A stretch of 64,000 nt of DNA, taken from the NCBI GenBank assembly GCA_038240605.1, contig JBBSDP010000019.1:1-64000 (forward strand), written 5' to 3'. The stretch's first letter is position 1, and each line of letters opens with the position of its first letter. Shown here piece after piece: positions 15,502 through 25,473 of this stretch. The position numbers were made by a program, and so were the translations under genes. The notes below the pieces were generated by a model. It had not been told where the DNA came from, did not search any database, and was given only the letters and a program-made list of their open reading frames with translations. The stretch comes from JBBSDP01 sp038240605 (GTDB lineage: Bacteria; Planctomycetota; Phycisphaerae; Tepidisphaerales; Tepidisphaeraceae).

Positions 15502-16569
15502 TTAGCCGACGGTGACCGGCGGCGGAAGTGTATTGACCGCGCCGGGCGATTGCCACACGCGGATGTAATCGACGTCCATCGTGCTGGGGAACGGCGTGGT
15601 GGGGGCGGGAGGACCGCCCCAGGTTCCGCCGACGGCGACGTTCATGATGGGGTACATCGCTTCCTTCGGGATCAGCGATGAATCCCTGGTCGTCGCGACC
15701 GCAACGCCGTCGAGATACCACGTCACGCGGTCCGCCTGCCAGTTGACGCCGTAGGTGTGGAAGCTGGCGGAGAGGTCCGCACCGGTGATCGTGGATTGCG
15801 TCTGATTTCCCAGACGATGGATTGTGAAGTAAGCGGTCTTGGTGTCGCCGCCGAGGACTTCCATCACATCGATCTCGCCATGTGAGTCCTGGTAGCTGGC
15901 AGGCATCATCCAGATTGCCGGCCAGTACCCCTGGCCTGCGGGGATCTTGGCGCGCACCTCCATGTAGCCGTACTGGAAGCTGAACTTCCGCGACGTGGGG
16001 TGATACTTGTCGCCGCCCGTCATGACCAGGCCGCTGACGTAGGGGACGCCGTACTGGTTGTCGGCACGGGCGGTGAGGTGAAGCTGCCCGTTGCCGACGG
16101 AAACGCCACTGGCGTCATACGCTTGGAGCTCGCCCTTGCCGTAGACGGTAGCCGTCTCATCCCAGTATTGCGTCGTGCGCCACTCGGGAGCCAACCTGTT
16201 GCTGTTGAACTCATCCTGATAGCTCATCTGCCAGTTCCCCGCGACGGGAGGCGTCAGCGACGGATCCTTCGTCACGGGTGGAGAATTCAGCGGCGCTGGA
16301 GCGGGGGGTGGCGGTGTCTTCAGCGGCGGACCCTTGGTTACCCGGGTCTTCGGCGCGCGCTTTGGCCTGGGGTGCGTGACGTGCACTTTGTGCCCCTTCG
16401 GAGCAGGGGGCGCAGTCACATTGGGAGTCGAGACGCTGATCGAATGGTCCCCGTGAAGGTAACCGCGGGGCAGGACCGAGGCGGACATAAGCCGACGGGA
16501 TTCCAACGGCTCGATCATCACGGGGTACATATGTCGGGTGGGCACCGAAATGTGCAATTTCTTCCGCAT
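15502..16569 (-). CDS. GH16 family beta-glucanase with LEPR-XLL-like N-terminus
   Basis: This is a secreted glycoside hydrolase of family 16 (laminarinase/licheninase/agarase fold), about 355 residues. The active-site signature is complete: GEIDVMEVLGG gives the nucleophile and acid/base Glu on one strand, preceded by PAGQGYWPAIWMMP. The upstream half has YQDEFNSNRLAPEWR, the usual GH16 entry strand. The start at 16569 has GGAGG ten bases upstream. The N-terminus carries MIEPLESRRLMSA, which matches the LEPR-XLL pattern common on large secreted proteins of planctomycetes, then a Pro/Lys-rich linker to about residue 100. It lies beside an exopolysaccharide gene cluster, so trimming or turnover of the cell's own glucan is as likely as external degradation. 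Confidence 0.9.
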   Translation of the reverse strand: MRKKLHISVPTRHMYPVMIEPLESRRLMSASVLPRGYLHGDHSISVSTPNVTAPPAPKGHKVHVTHPRPKRAPKTRVTKGPPLKTPPPPAPAPLNSPPVTKDPSLTPPVAGNWQMSYQDEFNSNRLAPEWRTTQYWDETATVYGKGELQAYDASGVSVGNGQLHLTARADNQYGVPYVSGLVMTGGDKYHPTSRKFSFQYGYMEVRAKIPAGQGYWPAIWMMPASYQDSHGEIDVMEVLGGDTKTAYFTIHRLGNQTQSTITGADLSASFHTYGVNWQADRVTWYLDGVAVATTRDSSLIPKEAMYPIMNVAVGGTWGGPPAPTTPFPSTMDVDYIRVWQSPGAVNTLPPPVTVG

Positions 16570-17255
16570 GGATGGCCGCCTCCAAGGCCATAATCGGCAA
16601 AGGACTTTGGATTCCAAGATTTTCGATCCGCCCGTCCAAAGATCAGCGCCGTTTCTTCGCGGTTTCCGCGTGTAATGCCTTGCGATCGGTTCTTCGGGAG
16701 GGTCTCAAATTGGCTGCGATGAATATTACGATACTCGCCGCATACTTTGCCCAATCGACCGATGCAGCTACTTTGGGGTTTCCACGCGACAAGATGGGTA
16801 AGCGCGGTGGAGAGCGGGTGGCAGACTTCGGACATCAATTCCTTGCTCCCAGATTTACGGGGGACCAATCCCTGACAGGGGTTGCGCCCCGGCACAAATT
16901 CGAGGATACGGTTCTGGAAACCATGAGAAGACTTTCATTTCCTGATTGAACCTTTCGGGGGGCGACGCTATACCAGACTCAGCATCCGCGCGCTGGGTGG
17001 CACGCGGTTAAGTGTCCAAGAGGAAGGAGAACGTTTGCGTTTCTGACGGGTGTGCGGGGAACGGATCACACCGTCGTCGGTCGTGCAAATCTTTGGGAAA
17101 TGGTTCGGTTGGCTGGCGGCGGTCGTAACGGCCCGTTGGGCGTAGCCAGCGCATTTCAGGCTCGACGGGGTCGTCGGTCATTGTGGTTCGCCTCGGGAAA
17201 GGCGCGCGCGTCGGTGCGCGCCCTGCGCGGATCGCGCAAAGTTGGGTTGGATGCC
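16570..17255. other. Intergenic region between divergent GH16 and exopolysaccharide operon, with candidate promoter at 16946-16974 (+)
   Basis: I see no convincing gene here; the open frames lack start signals and protein-like composition. TTGAAC (16946-16951) and TATACC (16969-16974) are spaced by exactly 17 bp and point toward the Wzc gene, which would have a ~275-nt leader. No riboswitch-like structure was recognised in that leader. Confidence 0.4.
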
Positions 17256-19583
17256 ATGAGCGGGAAGAAATTGCCCAGATTATTTGGCGAACGTGGGGGA
17301 GCGCTCTTGAAACGAAGCGCCGCGCCCACCGTTCCGTTTGACGCGCCGCCATTGGTCGACCTGCTCTGGCGTCGTCGTCGAACGATTGCGACGGTAGTCG
17401 GGCTGTGCCTGACCGTCACCGTTGTTTACCTGCTTTTTGCCGCCCGCGTCTACCGGGCCGAGTCGCGCCTCTTCGTCGAACAGAACGGCCCGCGCGTCTA
17501 TAGCGAAGGACGTACCGACTCACCGCGAACCGATTCGTTCCTCTACACGCAGGTACAGACGCTCGACTCGGGGCCGGTGCTTCGCTATGCGCTCGATCAG
17601 GCTGGCGGCCCCCGGCAGCTCAAAACGTTTTCGCATGTCAGCGGCGACCCCATCGAGTGGTTGCAACGCGGCACCGATCTCAAAATGGAGGTCGGCAAGA
17701 AGGATGATGCGATCACCGTCTCCATGGAATCGCCGTACCCGCAAGAGGCCGTCGCCATCGTCAAGGGCGTGATCGACGGCTACCTGGTGCGATTGGGACG
17801 GCAGCGCCGGGTGACCGGCGAACAGATGGTGCAGATCCTCACCGCCGAGCGCGAACAGCTCGAACGCGAGCGCGAGGCTGGAATCACCGCGCTAGTTCAG
17901 TTCAAAGCCCTTCACGGGGCCGTTACGTTCCGCGACGAGAAGGGGAACATCACGCTCGAGCGGCTTGCGTCGCTCTCGACTGCCTTGACAACCGCCGAGC
18001 TGGCCTCGCTGGACGTGCGCGTCCGCCACGCTGCTGCCCAGGCGGTCATGCAGAGTCAGGAGGCGATGGCCGCGTTCGTGGAAGCTCAACAGATGAAGGG
18101 TCGCGACTTTGGCGACCGCGAGTATGACGACCTGCGCTCCCAGTTGTCGCAATACACGATCAACCTGCGAACGAACCTGGAAGTGCTCGGACCCAACCAC
18201 GTGCGCAGCCGGGCCATGCAATCGGCAATCGACCTGCTCCAGGCGAAGGTTGCCCAGAAGGAACGGGCGATCGCCAACGCTCACCTCATCGAGCTGACGG
18301 TGCAGCGGACGGCGGCGGAGAACGCCGTGAAACAGATCCGCGAATCGCTGGAATCGCAGCGGCAGGCGGCCCTGGCACTCAATCCCAAGGCCGCTGAATA
18401 CGCACGGCTGGAAAATGACGTCGAGCGGCTTCAAAAGCAGTGCGACGTGATCGACAGCCGCATCCAGGAAGTCAGCGTCAACAACCTGGGCGGCGGCGCG
18501 CTGAACGTTGAAGTCTTCGATCCCGCCCACGTCGGCGAGCGGCCGATCCGCCCGCAGAAGTTGCTTTCGCTGGTGATCTCGCTCCTGGCCGGAACGCTTC
18601 TGGGCATCGGACTGGTGATGGCGCAGGAGTGGCGCGACAAGCGCCTGCGAACGCCGGAAGAAATCGCTGGATATTTCGAGATTCCCACGATCGGGATCGT
18701 TCCGCGAATGCGCCCCCAACTCTCCGTCGCCGAACGCGGCCAGATCGTGCAGGGCGACCCGATGTCGGAGGTGGCCGAAGCCTACCGCGCCGTCCGCACC
18801 ACTCTTCACTTTGGCACGCCCGACGAAGGTCGCACGTTCCTGGTCACCTCGCCGACGTCCGGCGAAGGCAAATCCACCTGCTCCAGTAACCTCGCGATCG
18901 CCCTTGCCCAGGCGGGACATCGCACGCTGCTGATCGACTGCGACCTTCGACGCCCCGTCCAGCACCGGATCTTCCGCACGCCCGGCGGTATCGGCATCAC
19001 CGACGTCATGACCGGCCGCGCCAAGCTTCGCGACGCGATCCGACCCACCGGAATCGATGGGTTGTTTCTCCTGCCGTGTGGGACGCTCCCGGGCAAACCG
19101 GCGGAAATGCTCGAGAGCAAGCGCTTCGCGCAGGTGATGCAGGCGCTGGCGGCGGCGTTCGACCGAATCGTGATCGATTCCTCCCCGGTCGCTCCGGTCA
19201 CCGACGCGCGGATCCTGGCCGCCTCGGCCGATGCCACGCTGCTGGTCTTCCGCATGCACTGGTCGACGCGTGCACTGGGGACGCTGGCGCTGGACAGCCT
19301 TCAGAAAGTTGGCGCCCGCGTCATCGGCGCGATCGCCAACGAGGTGGCGACCGCCGATGGATATGGCTACTACCGCAATGCGCCGCCAGCGCGGCCCAAG
19401 GGCGGCCGTGTCGCCGAACGCTTACGCGCTGCCGACGCCGCCGCGCGCGACAACGGTCGCGAAGCGAGAAAACTCCAACCCGCGCTATCAGTCGATCCGC
19501 CGCCAATGCCCGCCGAGATCATGGCCATCAGTGACCCGGAATCTCCGGCGGATTCGAGGTGGGTCGAGCCGGTGCAATCGTGA
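17256..19583 (+). CDS. Wzc-type polysaccharide co-polymerase with BY-kinase domain
   Basis: The protein has about 775 residues from the ATG at 17256, a typical Wzc length; the frame is open further upstream to 17052 but without start signals. It has a first membrane helix (IATVVGLCLTVTVVYLLF, about 43-62) and a long periplasmic coiled-coil region with repeated Glu/Arg-rich helices. A second helix follows (LLSLVISLLAGTLLGIGLV). The cytoplasmic tyrosine kinase has Walker A in SPTSGEGKSTCSSN, Walker A' in LLIDCDLRRP and Walker B in IVIDSSPVAP. Near the end a small Tyr cluster (GYGYYRN) could be autophosphorylated, followed by a basic tail. It should control chain length of the polymer made by the genes downstream. 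It keeps every motif that the paralogue at 1275 has lost. Confidence 0.92.
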   Translation: MSGKKLPRLFGERGGALLKRSAAPTVPFDAPPLVDLLWRRRRTIATVVGLCLTVTVVYLLFAARVYRAESRLFVEQNGPRVYSEGRTDSPRTDSFLYTQVQTLDSGPVLRYALDQAGGPRQLKTFSHVSGDPIEWLQRGTDLKMEVGKKDDAITVSMESPYPQEAVAIVKGVIDGYLVRLGRQRRVTGEQMVQILTAEREQLEREREAGITALVQFKALHGAVTFRDEKGNITLERLASLSTALTTAELASLDVRVRHAAAQAVMQSQEAMAAFVEAQQMKGRDFGDREYDDLRSQLSQYTINLRTNLEVLGPNHVRSRAMQSAIDLLQAKVAQKERAIANAHLIELTVQRTAAENAVKQIRESLESQRQAALALNPKAAEYARLENDVERLQKQCDVIDSRIQEVSVNNLGGGALNVEVFDPAHVGERPIRPQKLLSLVISLLAGTLLGIGLVMAQEWRDKRLRTPEEIAGYFEIPTIGIVPRMRPQLSVAERGQIVQGDPMSEVAEAYRAVRTTLHFGTPDEGRTFLVTSPTSGEGKSTCSSNLAIALAQAGHRTLLIDCDLRRPVQHRIFRTPGGIGITDVMTGRAKLRDAIRPTGIDGLFLLPCGTLPGKPAEMLESKRFAQVMQALAAAFDRIVIDSSPVAPVTDARILAASADATLLVFRMHWSTRALGTLALDSLQKVGARVIGAIANEVATADGYGYYRNAPPARPKGGRVAERLRAADAAARDNGREARKLQPALSVDPPPMPAEIMAISDPESPADSRWVEPVQS

Positions 19584-19642
19584 ACCAGTGTCCGTGGGTG
19601 TGACGAAGGGATGCAAAACGCGATGAGGGGTGCCGGATCGGC

Positions 19643-21220
19643 ATGCCCCAGAGCTGTAACGGGGAACGGAAGATGCAGGTTGAATTTAATTCCGAAATCG
19701 GTTTGGACGAACTCGACCTTGACGAGTTCCTGAGTCCAGCGCATTCACGTCTGCACCACGTGCCGGTCGATTTGGATACCGCGCAGGTGCTCGAGGAGAT
19801 CCGCGCGGGCTCCGCCCGCCGGACCGGCCCGTCGTCTCACGTGCTGTTGTGGCGACTCGTGAAATGCTCGGGACCGCTGCTGGGGGCCGATGTCATCTCG
19901 CTCCTCCTCGCCGGACTTTTCGCCCAGGGCGTGGCGCGCCTCCTGGACCATGGAACGCCGATGACCGGATGGGCGGCGACGGCTGCGCTCCTCCCGCTCA
20001 TCGCCGCATATTGGCTTGGTGGACTGTATGCGGTGATGGGGGTCCACCCGGTCGTCGAGATTCGACAGGTCTTCCAGCTCAATTCAATTGCGCTTGGCGC
20101 CGGGGCGATCGGAGCCCTGGCCGTGCCGGGGCTGCCGACGTGGTGTGTCGCGGCATGGTTTGCATCGGCCCTGCTCGTCCCCCTGACGCGCAGCCTGGTG
20201 CGCGGCTGGTGCGCCGCGCAGCGCTGGTGGGGTCATCCGGCTCTCATCATCAGCTCCGGCAATGGCTGCGATGACGTCGCCGCCCTTTTGGTTCGCGCGC
20301 CATCCGCTGGCCTGCGACCGATCGCCATCACCGATCCCAGGGGTGAATGTGAATCCGCCAGCATTCCGGTGATCAACGATCCGGCGGCCGTCGAGACGCT
20401 CGTGGGAGCGGAGGCGATCCGTCATGCGGTGATTTGGATGCCGGAGCTCCCGCACGCCGACCTGGCGCCAATCCTGGATCGATACCGGCGGCTGGTCCCG
20501 CACTTGTTGATCACCTCCGACTCAGCGGCCCTCCCCAGTTTGTGGGGCGCAAGCCGAAGCTGCGGCGCGCTCAGCGCCACTCACTACAGCAACGGCTGGC
20601 TGCTCGCGCCGCTCCGCCTGGTTAAGCGAACGCTGGATATCGCGGTCGCGCTTGTCGCCTTGCTGATTGGCGCACCCGTGCTGATCGTCATTGCATTGCT
20701 CGTGAAGCTGGGCAGCAGGGGGCCGGTCTTGTACGCCCACACCCGCATCGGCGTCAACGGGCGGCGGTTTGCCGCCTGGAAGTTCCGAACGATGTACATC
20801 GACGGGGATAATCTCCTCCAGGCGTACCTTCGAATTGATCGCGCCGCCCGCGCCGAGTGGCAGCGCGACCAGAAATTGCGCGACGATCCACGCGTTACCC
20901 GGATTGGAAACTTTCTGCGGCGCTGGAGCCTCGACGAGCTGCCGCAGATCTGGAACGTGCTGCGCGGCGACATGAGCGTCGTCGGGCCGCGGCCCATCGT
21001 TAACGCCGAGGCCGAGCGCTACGGCGATGTCTTCAGCCTCTATACCTCCGTTAAGCCGGGCATCACCGGGCTGTGGCAGGTTTCGGGTCGCAACGACACC
21101 ACCTACGCGGAACGCGTCCGCTTCGATGCCTATTACGTCCGGAACTGGTCTCCCTGGCTCGACGTTTACATCCTGGCACGGACGCTGGTGGTCCTTCTCC
21201 GGCGGACGGGCGCCTACTGA
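19643..21220 (+). CDS. WbaP-type polyprenyl-phosphate sugar-1-phosphate transferase (initiating transferase)
   Basis: This 525-residue protein has an N-terminal block of four or five membrane helices (about 70-200) and a Rossmann-like middle (ALIISSGNGCDD). The C-terminal phosphoglycosyltransferase domain has its own helix (IAVALVALLIGAPVLIVIAL). The catalytic block is complete: GPVLYAHTRIGVNGRRFAAW, KFRTMY, then DDPRVTRIGNFLRRWSLDELPQ, with the Asp-Glu pair, VVGPRPI and GITGLWQVSGR. The family transfers a sugar-1-phosphate from a UDP-sugar to undecaprenyl phosphate, the first step of repeat-unit assembly. The start is either ATG 19643 or ATG 19673; neither ribosome site is strong. Genes for flippase and glycosyltransferases follow directly. 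Confidence 0.92.
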   Translation: MPQSCNGERKMQVEFNSEIGLDELDLDEFLSPAHSRLHHVPVDLDTAQVLEEIRAGSARRTGPSSHVLLWRLVKCSGPLLGADVISLLLAGLFAQGVARLLDHGTPMTGWAATAALLPLIAAYWLGGLYAVMGVHPVVEIRQVFQLNSIALGAGAIGALAVPGLPTWCVAAWFASALLVPLTRSLVRGWCAAQRWWGHPALIISSGNGCDDVAALLVRAPSAGLRPIAITDPRGECESASIPVINDPAAVETLVGAEAIRHAVIWMPELPHADLAPILDRYRRLVPHLLITSDSAALPSLWGASRSCGALSATHYSNGWLLAPLRLVKRTLDIAVALVALLIGAPVLIVIALLVKLGSRGPVLYAHTRIGVNGRRFAAWKFRTMYIDGDNLLQAYLRIDRAARAEWQRDQKLRDDPRVTRIGNFLRRWSLDELPQIWNVLRGDMSVVGPRPIVNAEAERYGDVFSLYTSVKPGITGLWQVSGRNDTTYAERVRFDAYYVRNWSPWLDVYILARTLVVLLRRTGAY

Positions 21221-21244
21221 TTTGCCGCGCGTGGGAAAGACCCG

Positions 21245-22738
21245 ATGAAGCCATCTGGTAACAACGTCCTGCGACACGCCGCCATCTACCTGGTGGCCCG
21301 TGGCGTTCCGGGGTTGGTCGTCTTTCTGGCGATCCCGCTCTTCACGCGCCTGCTCGATCCCGCCGCTTACGGGCGCTATGCCCTGGTGATCGCCGCGGTC
21401 GTACTGCTCAACGCGCTTTGCTTCCAATGGCTCCGCCTTTCGCTGGTCCGCTACCTTCCGGCGTGGAAGGACGATCCGCGACGCCTGCTCGCCACGCTGC
21501 TGACGCTGCAACTTGCGCTGCTGGTCATGTTGGGTCTGGCGTCGCTCGCACTGGCGCTGCTGCCGTCGGCACATCGTTGGCGGGGCGTTCTGGGGCCGTG
21601 CTGGGCGTTGCTCGGACTCCAGGCTTCGTTCGATCTGTCCTGTGAGCATGCCCGGTCTCAGCTTCGGCCCTGGCGCTACATGACCCTGATGCTCACCCGC
21701 GCCTTTGTGGCCACCGGACTGGGCGCACTGCTGATCGTCGCTGGCCTTGGCTGGTGGGGGCCCGTCGCGGGAATGGCCGTTGGCTTGCTCATCCCTGTCG
21801 TCTATTCCTTCCGCGGGGATTGGCTGCACGTCGGATTTGGCATCGACCGCGAAGTGCTGAAGGCGGTTTGCCGTTACGGCATCCCGCTCTCCCTCACGGT
21901 GGCGCTGGCGGTCATCATCGGCACGTCAGACCGTTTCCTGATCGCCGCGATGCGCGGGGAGTCGGACGCCGGACTTTATTCCGTTGCATTCGACTTCACT
22001 ACGCAGACGCTTACGCTCCTGATGATGGTGATCTCGCTGGCCGCGTTTCCGCTGGCGCTTCGCGCCTATGAGGATCACGGACGCGCGGCCGCCCAGGCGC
22101 AGATGCGCAACAACGCGGCGCTCCTGATGGGGCTGGGGATTCCCTCGGTGGTCGGACTCTGGCTCCTGACCGGCAACGTTGCCCACTGCTTCCTCGGCGC
22201 CAGTTTCCGCGATGCGGCGTCGGGGATCATTCCGCTCGTGGGGCTTGGCGCGTTCCTCGCCGGCCTCAAAGCCTATCACTTTGACGCCGCGTTCCAGTTC
22301 GTCCATCGGACGATTCACCAGGTGTGGATCGTGCTGGTGGCGGCGGTAGTCAACCTGTCCCTGAACCTGTGGATGATCCCCCGGTACGGGATCAACGGAG
22401 CGGCCCTTGCATCGGTCCTCGCGTACGTCGTCTCAATCGTGTTGACGATCGGAGTCGGCCGGCGGCACTTCGTCCTTCCGTTCCCCGCCGCCGCCATGTC
22501 GCAGGTCCTCCTCGCCAGCGGACTAATGGCGCTGGCCCTCTGGCCGCTTCGTGAATACCGTGGCATCCTTCCAATGGCCGCTCAGGTGGGTTGCGGCCTG
22601 ATCGTGTACGGCGGGGCACTCTTCGCGTTTGATTTCCTTGGACTTCGGCGCGCGCTCCTGTCGCGGCTGCGGGAACGTCGGTCGGCGCGTTCGCTCGTCG
22701 CGATGCCGATGGGCGTGGCGGAGTCGTACGCACCGTGA
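21245..22738 (+). CDS. Wzx-type polysaccharide flippase
   Basis: This 497-residue polytopic protein has about 12-14 membrane helices spread over the whole chain and no soluble domain. The N-terminal LVARGVPGLVVFLAIPLFTRLLDPAAYGRYAL is the usual opening of the oligosaccharide flippase (MOP superfamily) proteins. The role would be to move lipid-linked repeat units across the inner membrane. It starts 24 bp after the initiating transferase, and its stop overlaps a GTG start of the next gene, so it is inside a tight operon. Confidence 0.88.
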   Translation: MKPSGNNVLRHAAIYLVARGVPGLVVFLAIPLFTRLLDPAAYGRYALVIAAVVLLNALCFQWLRLSLVRYLPAWKDDPRRLLATLLTLQLALLVMLGLASLALALLPSAHRWRGVLGPCWALLGLQASFDLSCEHARSQLRPWRYMTLMLTRAFVATGLGALLIVAGLGWWGPVAGMAVGLLIPVVYSFRGDWLHVGFGIDREVLKAVCRYGIPLSLTVALAVIIGTSDRFLIAAMRGESDAGLYSVAFDFTTQTLTLLMMVISLAAFPLALRAYEDHGRAAAQAQMRNNAALLMGLGIPSVVGLWLLTGNVAHCFLGASFRDAASGIIPLVGLGAFLAGLKAYHFDAAFQFVHRTIHQVWIVLVAAVVNLSLNLWMIPRYGINGAALASVLAYVVSIVLTIGVGRRHFVLPFPAAAMSQVLLASGLMALALWPLREYRGILPMAAQVGCGLIVYGGALFAFDFLGLRRALLSRLRERRSARSLVAMPMGVAESYAP

Positions 22739-24030
22739 GGTTGATGGATACCATGATGAACGATCGGATCGCCATGTTCACCCCGTCCGCTGTCGGCGGA
22801 CATCCCCTCTACACGCAGGAGTTGCTCACGGCCCTGACGGAGCACCCGCGCGGTGGCAATCGCTTTGAACTGATCTCCAGCGAAGATCTGGACCCGCAGT
22901 TCCGCAACGTCCCCTACCCGATCAATGCCGTCCTTCCCAGACTGCTCGACCGTCGGCAGTTTGCCAGCTCCGCCGCCTGGATCGTCAACCGCACGCTTCA
23001 CTATCCGCGCCGAGAACGGGCGATGTTGCGCTGGCTGTCCACCCGGCCGGACATCACCGCGGTGCACTTCCAGGAGTTCGCGCTCTGGACGGCCCCGGGC
23101 CTCATCCGGCGGATCCAGGCGATGGGCAAGCGCGTCTTCTACACGTTGCATAACTTCCGGCCGCACAAGTACCCACCGTTTCTTCCGCACCGGCTTCAGC
23201 ACCACTGGCACCGTCGCGCGTCGCTTCAATGCGACGCCATATTGGTCCACACCGACGCCATGGCCCGGGAAATGGCCGAGCTCTTCGGTGATCCGCATCC
23301 GCCGATCCGCGTCTGTCCGCACGGCGTCTGGACCGCGCGCAACTCCACGCCGATCCCGCCCCTCGCGAAACGGCTCGGCTGGAAGAAGCTCCTGTTCTTC
23401 GGGGCGATTCGGCGGAACAAAGGAGTGGACCTGCTGCTCGACGCCGCTGATTCGCTGTCTGATTTCAGCATCACGATCGCGGGTGACCCCAGCGACCAGG
23501 AGTACTTCAACCAGCAACTGCTTCCGGCCATCACGCGGCTTCAGGCATTGGGGAACCGAATCGAGCTGATCCCCCGGTTTCTCTCCGATGATGAAGCGGC
23601 GACGCTCTTCGCGGCGCACAGCGCGGTCGTCCTCCCGTACCGGCCGGAATTCCGCGGCCAGAGCGGCGTCGCGTTCCTCGCGATCGCTCATGGAATGCCG
23701 GTGGTCGCGGGAAATTTCGGAGCCGTCGGCGAGCTTTTTCACGAGCACAAGATTGGTCGGACGTTCGACGCGTTTACGCCGGCCTCCCTGACCGCGGCTA
23801 TTCGATCGCTCTTCGATGCGCCGGATCTCGCCGCACTCGATGGACAGATCCAGGCGGCGAAGGAGAGCCTCTCCTGGTCGACCGCCGCCGGCATCACGAT
23901 CGACCTGTACGAGGAGGTTCGCCAGGCGCGGGCTTCGGCCTCGACCGCGGCGCGCCGCCATGGCGCGCCCAGATCAAAATCGACCGTAGATGATCGAGTC
24001 GCGGAAGTCGAAGCGGGGGCGCCCCGGTGA
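22735..24030 (+). CDS. GT4 family glycosyltransferase
   Basis: The start is GTG overlapping the flippase stop by four bases; ATG codons at 22744 and 22753 are alternatives. At 431 residues it has the two-Rossmann (GT-B) layout. The N-terminal half has FTPSAVGGHPLYTQELLTAL and VFYTLHNFRPHKYPP. The C-terminal half has LLFFGAIRRNKGVDLLLDA, then IELIPRFLSDDEAATLFAAH and VVLPYRPEFRGQSGVAFLAI, where the usual EGFG-type Glu region is less conserved. It most likely adds a sugar to the lipid-linked intermediate; donor and acceptor cannot be read from sequence. Its end overlaps the next gene by four bases. Confidence 0.85.
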   Translation: MRLMDTMMNDRIAMFTPSAVGGHPLYTQELLTALTEHPRGGNRFELISSEDLDPQFRNVPYPINAVLPRLLDRRQFASSAAWIVNRTLHYPRRERAMLRWLSTRPDITAVHFQEFALWTAPGLIRRIQAMGKRVFYTLHNFRPHKYPPFLPHRLQHHWHRRASLQCDAILVHTDAMAREMAELFGDPHPPIRVCPHGVWTARNSTPIPPLAKRLGWKKLLFFGAIRRNKGVDLLLDAADSLSDFSITIAGDPSDQEYFNQQLLPAITRLQALGNRIELIPRFLSDDEAATLFAAHSAVVLPYRPEFRGQSGVAFLAIAHGMPVVAGNFGAVGELFHEHKIGRTFDAFTPASLTAAIRSLFDAPDLAALDGQIQAAKESLSWSTAAGITIDLYEEVRQARASASTAARRHGAPRSKSTVDDRVAEVEAGAPR

Positions 24031-25454
24031 TCGCGGTATCCGAGCATCCTCTGCCACGGTCCGCGCCCGCCGAATTGCCGGGTGCGGCATTTGGGGTGCG
24101 CGTATCGGCGATGATGGCGTTCGCGCTGGGGTTTACCTGCTTCATGCCCTATCCCGCGATCTCGATCGGGCGCCAGTCCGCCCTTCAGATCGGCAACGTC
24201 CTCACGCTCCTCCTGTTCCTCCCCGCGCTGCCGATGCTGCCGTGGCGGCAGCGTCCCTTTTACCTGTTTCCGCTCATCCTCATCCCGTTGGCGCTATCCG
24301 CGCTGAAAGCGTCTGCGAGCGAGGTCGGTGACCTGGACCTCTGCTTCAAGGCAATCCTCGTCTGGGGCATCTCGGGTCTGACGATGCTCCTGACGCAAGC
24401 TTCCGCGCCCCGCTTCCACCTGCACCTCCTGACCGGGATCGCCGCCGCGACGGTTCTGCACGTGATCGTCGGCGCATGGCAGATGATCGCGTTCACGTAC
24501 GGGCAGTTCCCGCTGCTCGACCTCTACGTCAACCTCTCGTTCACCAGCGTCGCCGATCAGGCAGACATCATTGCCCGCTACATTCAACGCCCGTTCGGTC
24601 TGTTTCCCGAGCCGTCGGCGATGGCCAGCTCCCTTGCCCCGTTCATCGTCTTCTGGACAGCGGAGCTGTGCGGCCTGGTGCGCCTGCGCGAGGCCCCGTC
24701 ACGACGCCAGCGACTGCTCTTCGGCATCGCAGCGGCGGGTGGCCTGGGGCTGATCATCGCGTCTCGCTCGGGCCACACGATGATCACGCTCGTCGCGCTG
24801 ATCGCCCTCGCCGGTCTCTGGTTCCGGAGGGCCCGCGCAACGCCGCACACGTTTGGAGTGATGATGATCGTCTTCGGCATCATCATGCCGTTGCTCCTCT
24901 GGATGGCCGCAACGCTCATGAGCGAGCGTATCGGCGGGGAATTGCACGTCGGCAACAGCTCGTGGGAAGACCGCTCCGACTCGCTGGCGATCGGATTTTC
25001 CCTGCTCATCTCCGGCGACTGGCTGACGCTCGTGTTCGGGATCGGCGCGGGCCTCAGCTCTCCGGCCCTGTGGGAGACGGCCAGGCTCGACGCGGTCTGG
25101 AGCGTAACGCTCACCTACATTTACGAGACGGGATTGATCGGCATGGTCGCCGTTGCGGGCGTGGCTGGGCTGCTGATAAAGAACTGGCGGGTGTCGCGAT
25201 ACAGCCTGGCGTTCGCTGCCGTTGCCGTGGTGTGGCTGGTCGGGATCACGCTGACGACGAGTTACGTGCAGTTGCTGCCCATCTGGATGGCGCTGGGCTG
25301 GCTGAGCGTCTGGCCGGCGGTCTGCATCGATCCGGCATCGGAGACGCCCTTGCGCCGGCCCGAGCTTCCGATCGGTCCGGAGGGCGGGGCGCGGTTGGCG
25401 TCGAGCGGTCGACGACCCTCCGCCTGGTATGTCCCGCGCAGCATGGATAACTGA
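24027..25454 (+). CDS. O-antigen polymerase/ligase-like membrane protein (Wzy role)
   Basis: The start is GTG in a four-base overlap with the upstream glycosyltransferase. It is a 475-residue protein with about ten or more hydrophobic helices. A longer polar loop (about 300-325, SERIGGELHVGNSSWEDRSD) precedes FGIGAGLSSPALWE, which looks like the large periplasmic loop of Wzy/WaaL/ExoQ-type proteins. A TYIYETGLIGMVAVAGV segment after it is also typical of that superfamily. With an initiating transferase, flippase and Wzc in the same operon, polymerase is the most economical role. Sequence alone cannot separate polymerase from ligase. Confidence 0.72.
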   Translation: MIAVSEHPLPRSAPAELPGAAFGVRVSAMMAFALGFTCFMPYPAISIGRQSALQIGNVLTLLLFLPALPMLPWRQRPFYLFPLILIPLALSALKASASEVGDLDLCFKAILVWGISGLTMLLTQASAPRFHLHLLTGIAAATVLHVIVGAWQMIAFTYGQFPLLDLYVNLSFTSVADQADIIARYIQRPFGLFPEPSAMASSLAPFIVFWTAELCGLVRLREAPSRRQRLLFGIAAAGGLGLIIASRSGHTMITLVALIALAGLWFRRARATPHTFGVMMIVFGIIMPLLLWMAATLMSERIGGELHVGNSSWEDRSDSLAIGFSLLISGDWLTLVFGIGAGLSSPALWETARLDAVWSVTLTYIYETGLIGMVAVAGVAGLLIKNWRVSRYSLAFAAVAVVWLVGITLTTSYVQLLPIWMALGWLSVWPAVCIDPASETPLRRPELPIGPEGGARLASSGRRPSAWYVPRSMDN

Positions 25455-25473
25455 TCACTCGGTGCGAACGAAC

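Noticed and set aside
16572..16949. Plus-strand frame of 125 residues in the GH16/wzc intergenic region.
   Set aside because: It overlaps the GH16 leader and shows no domain, helix or ribosome site; it contains the likely promoter region.
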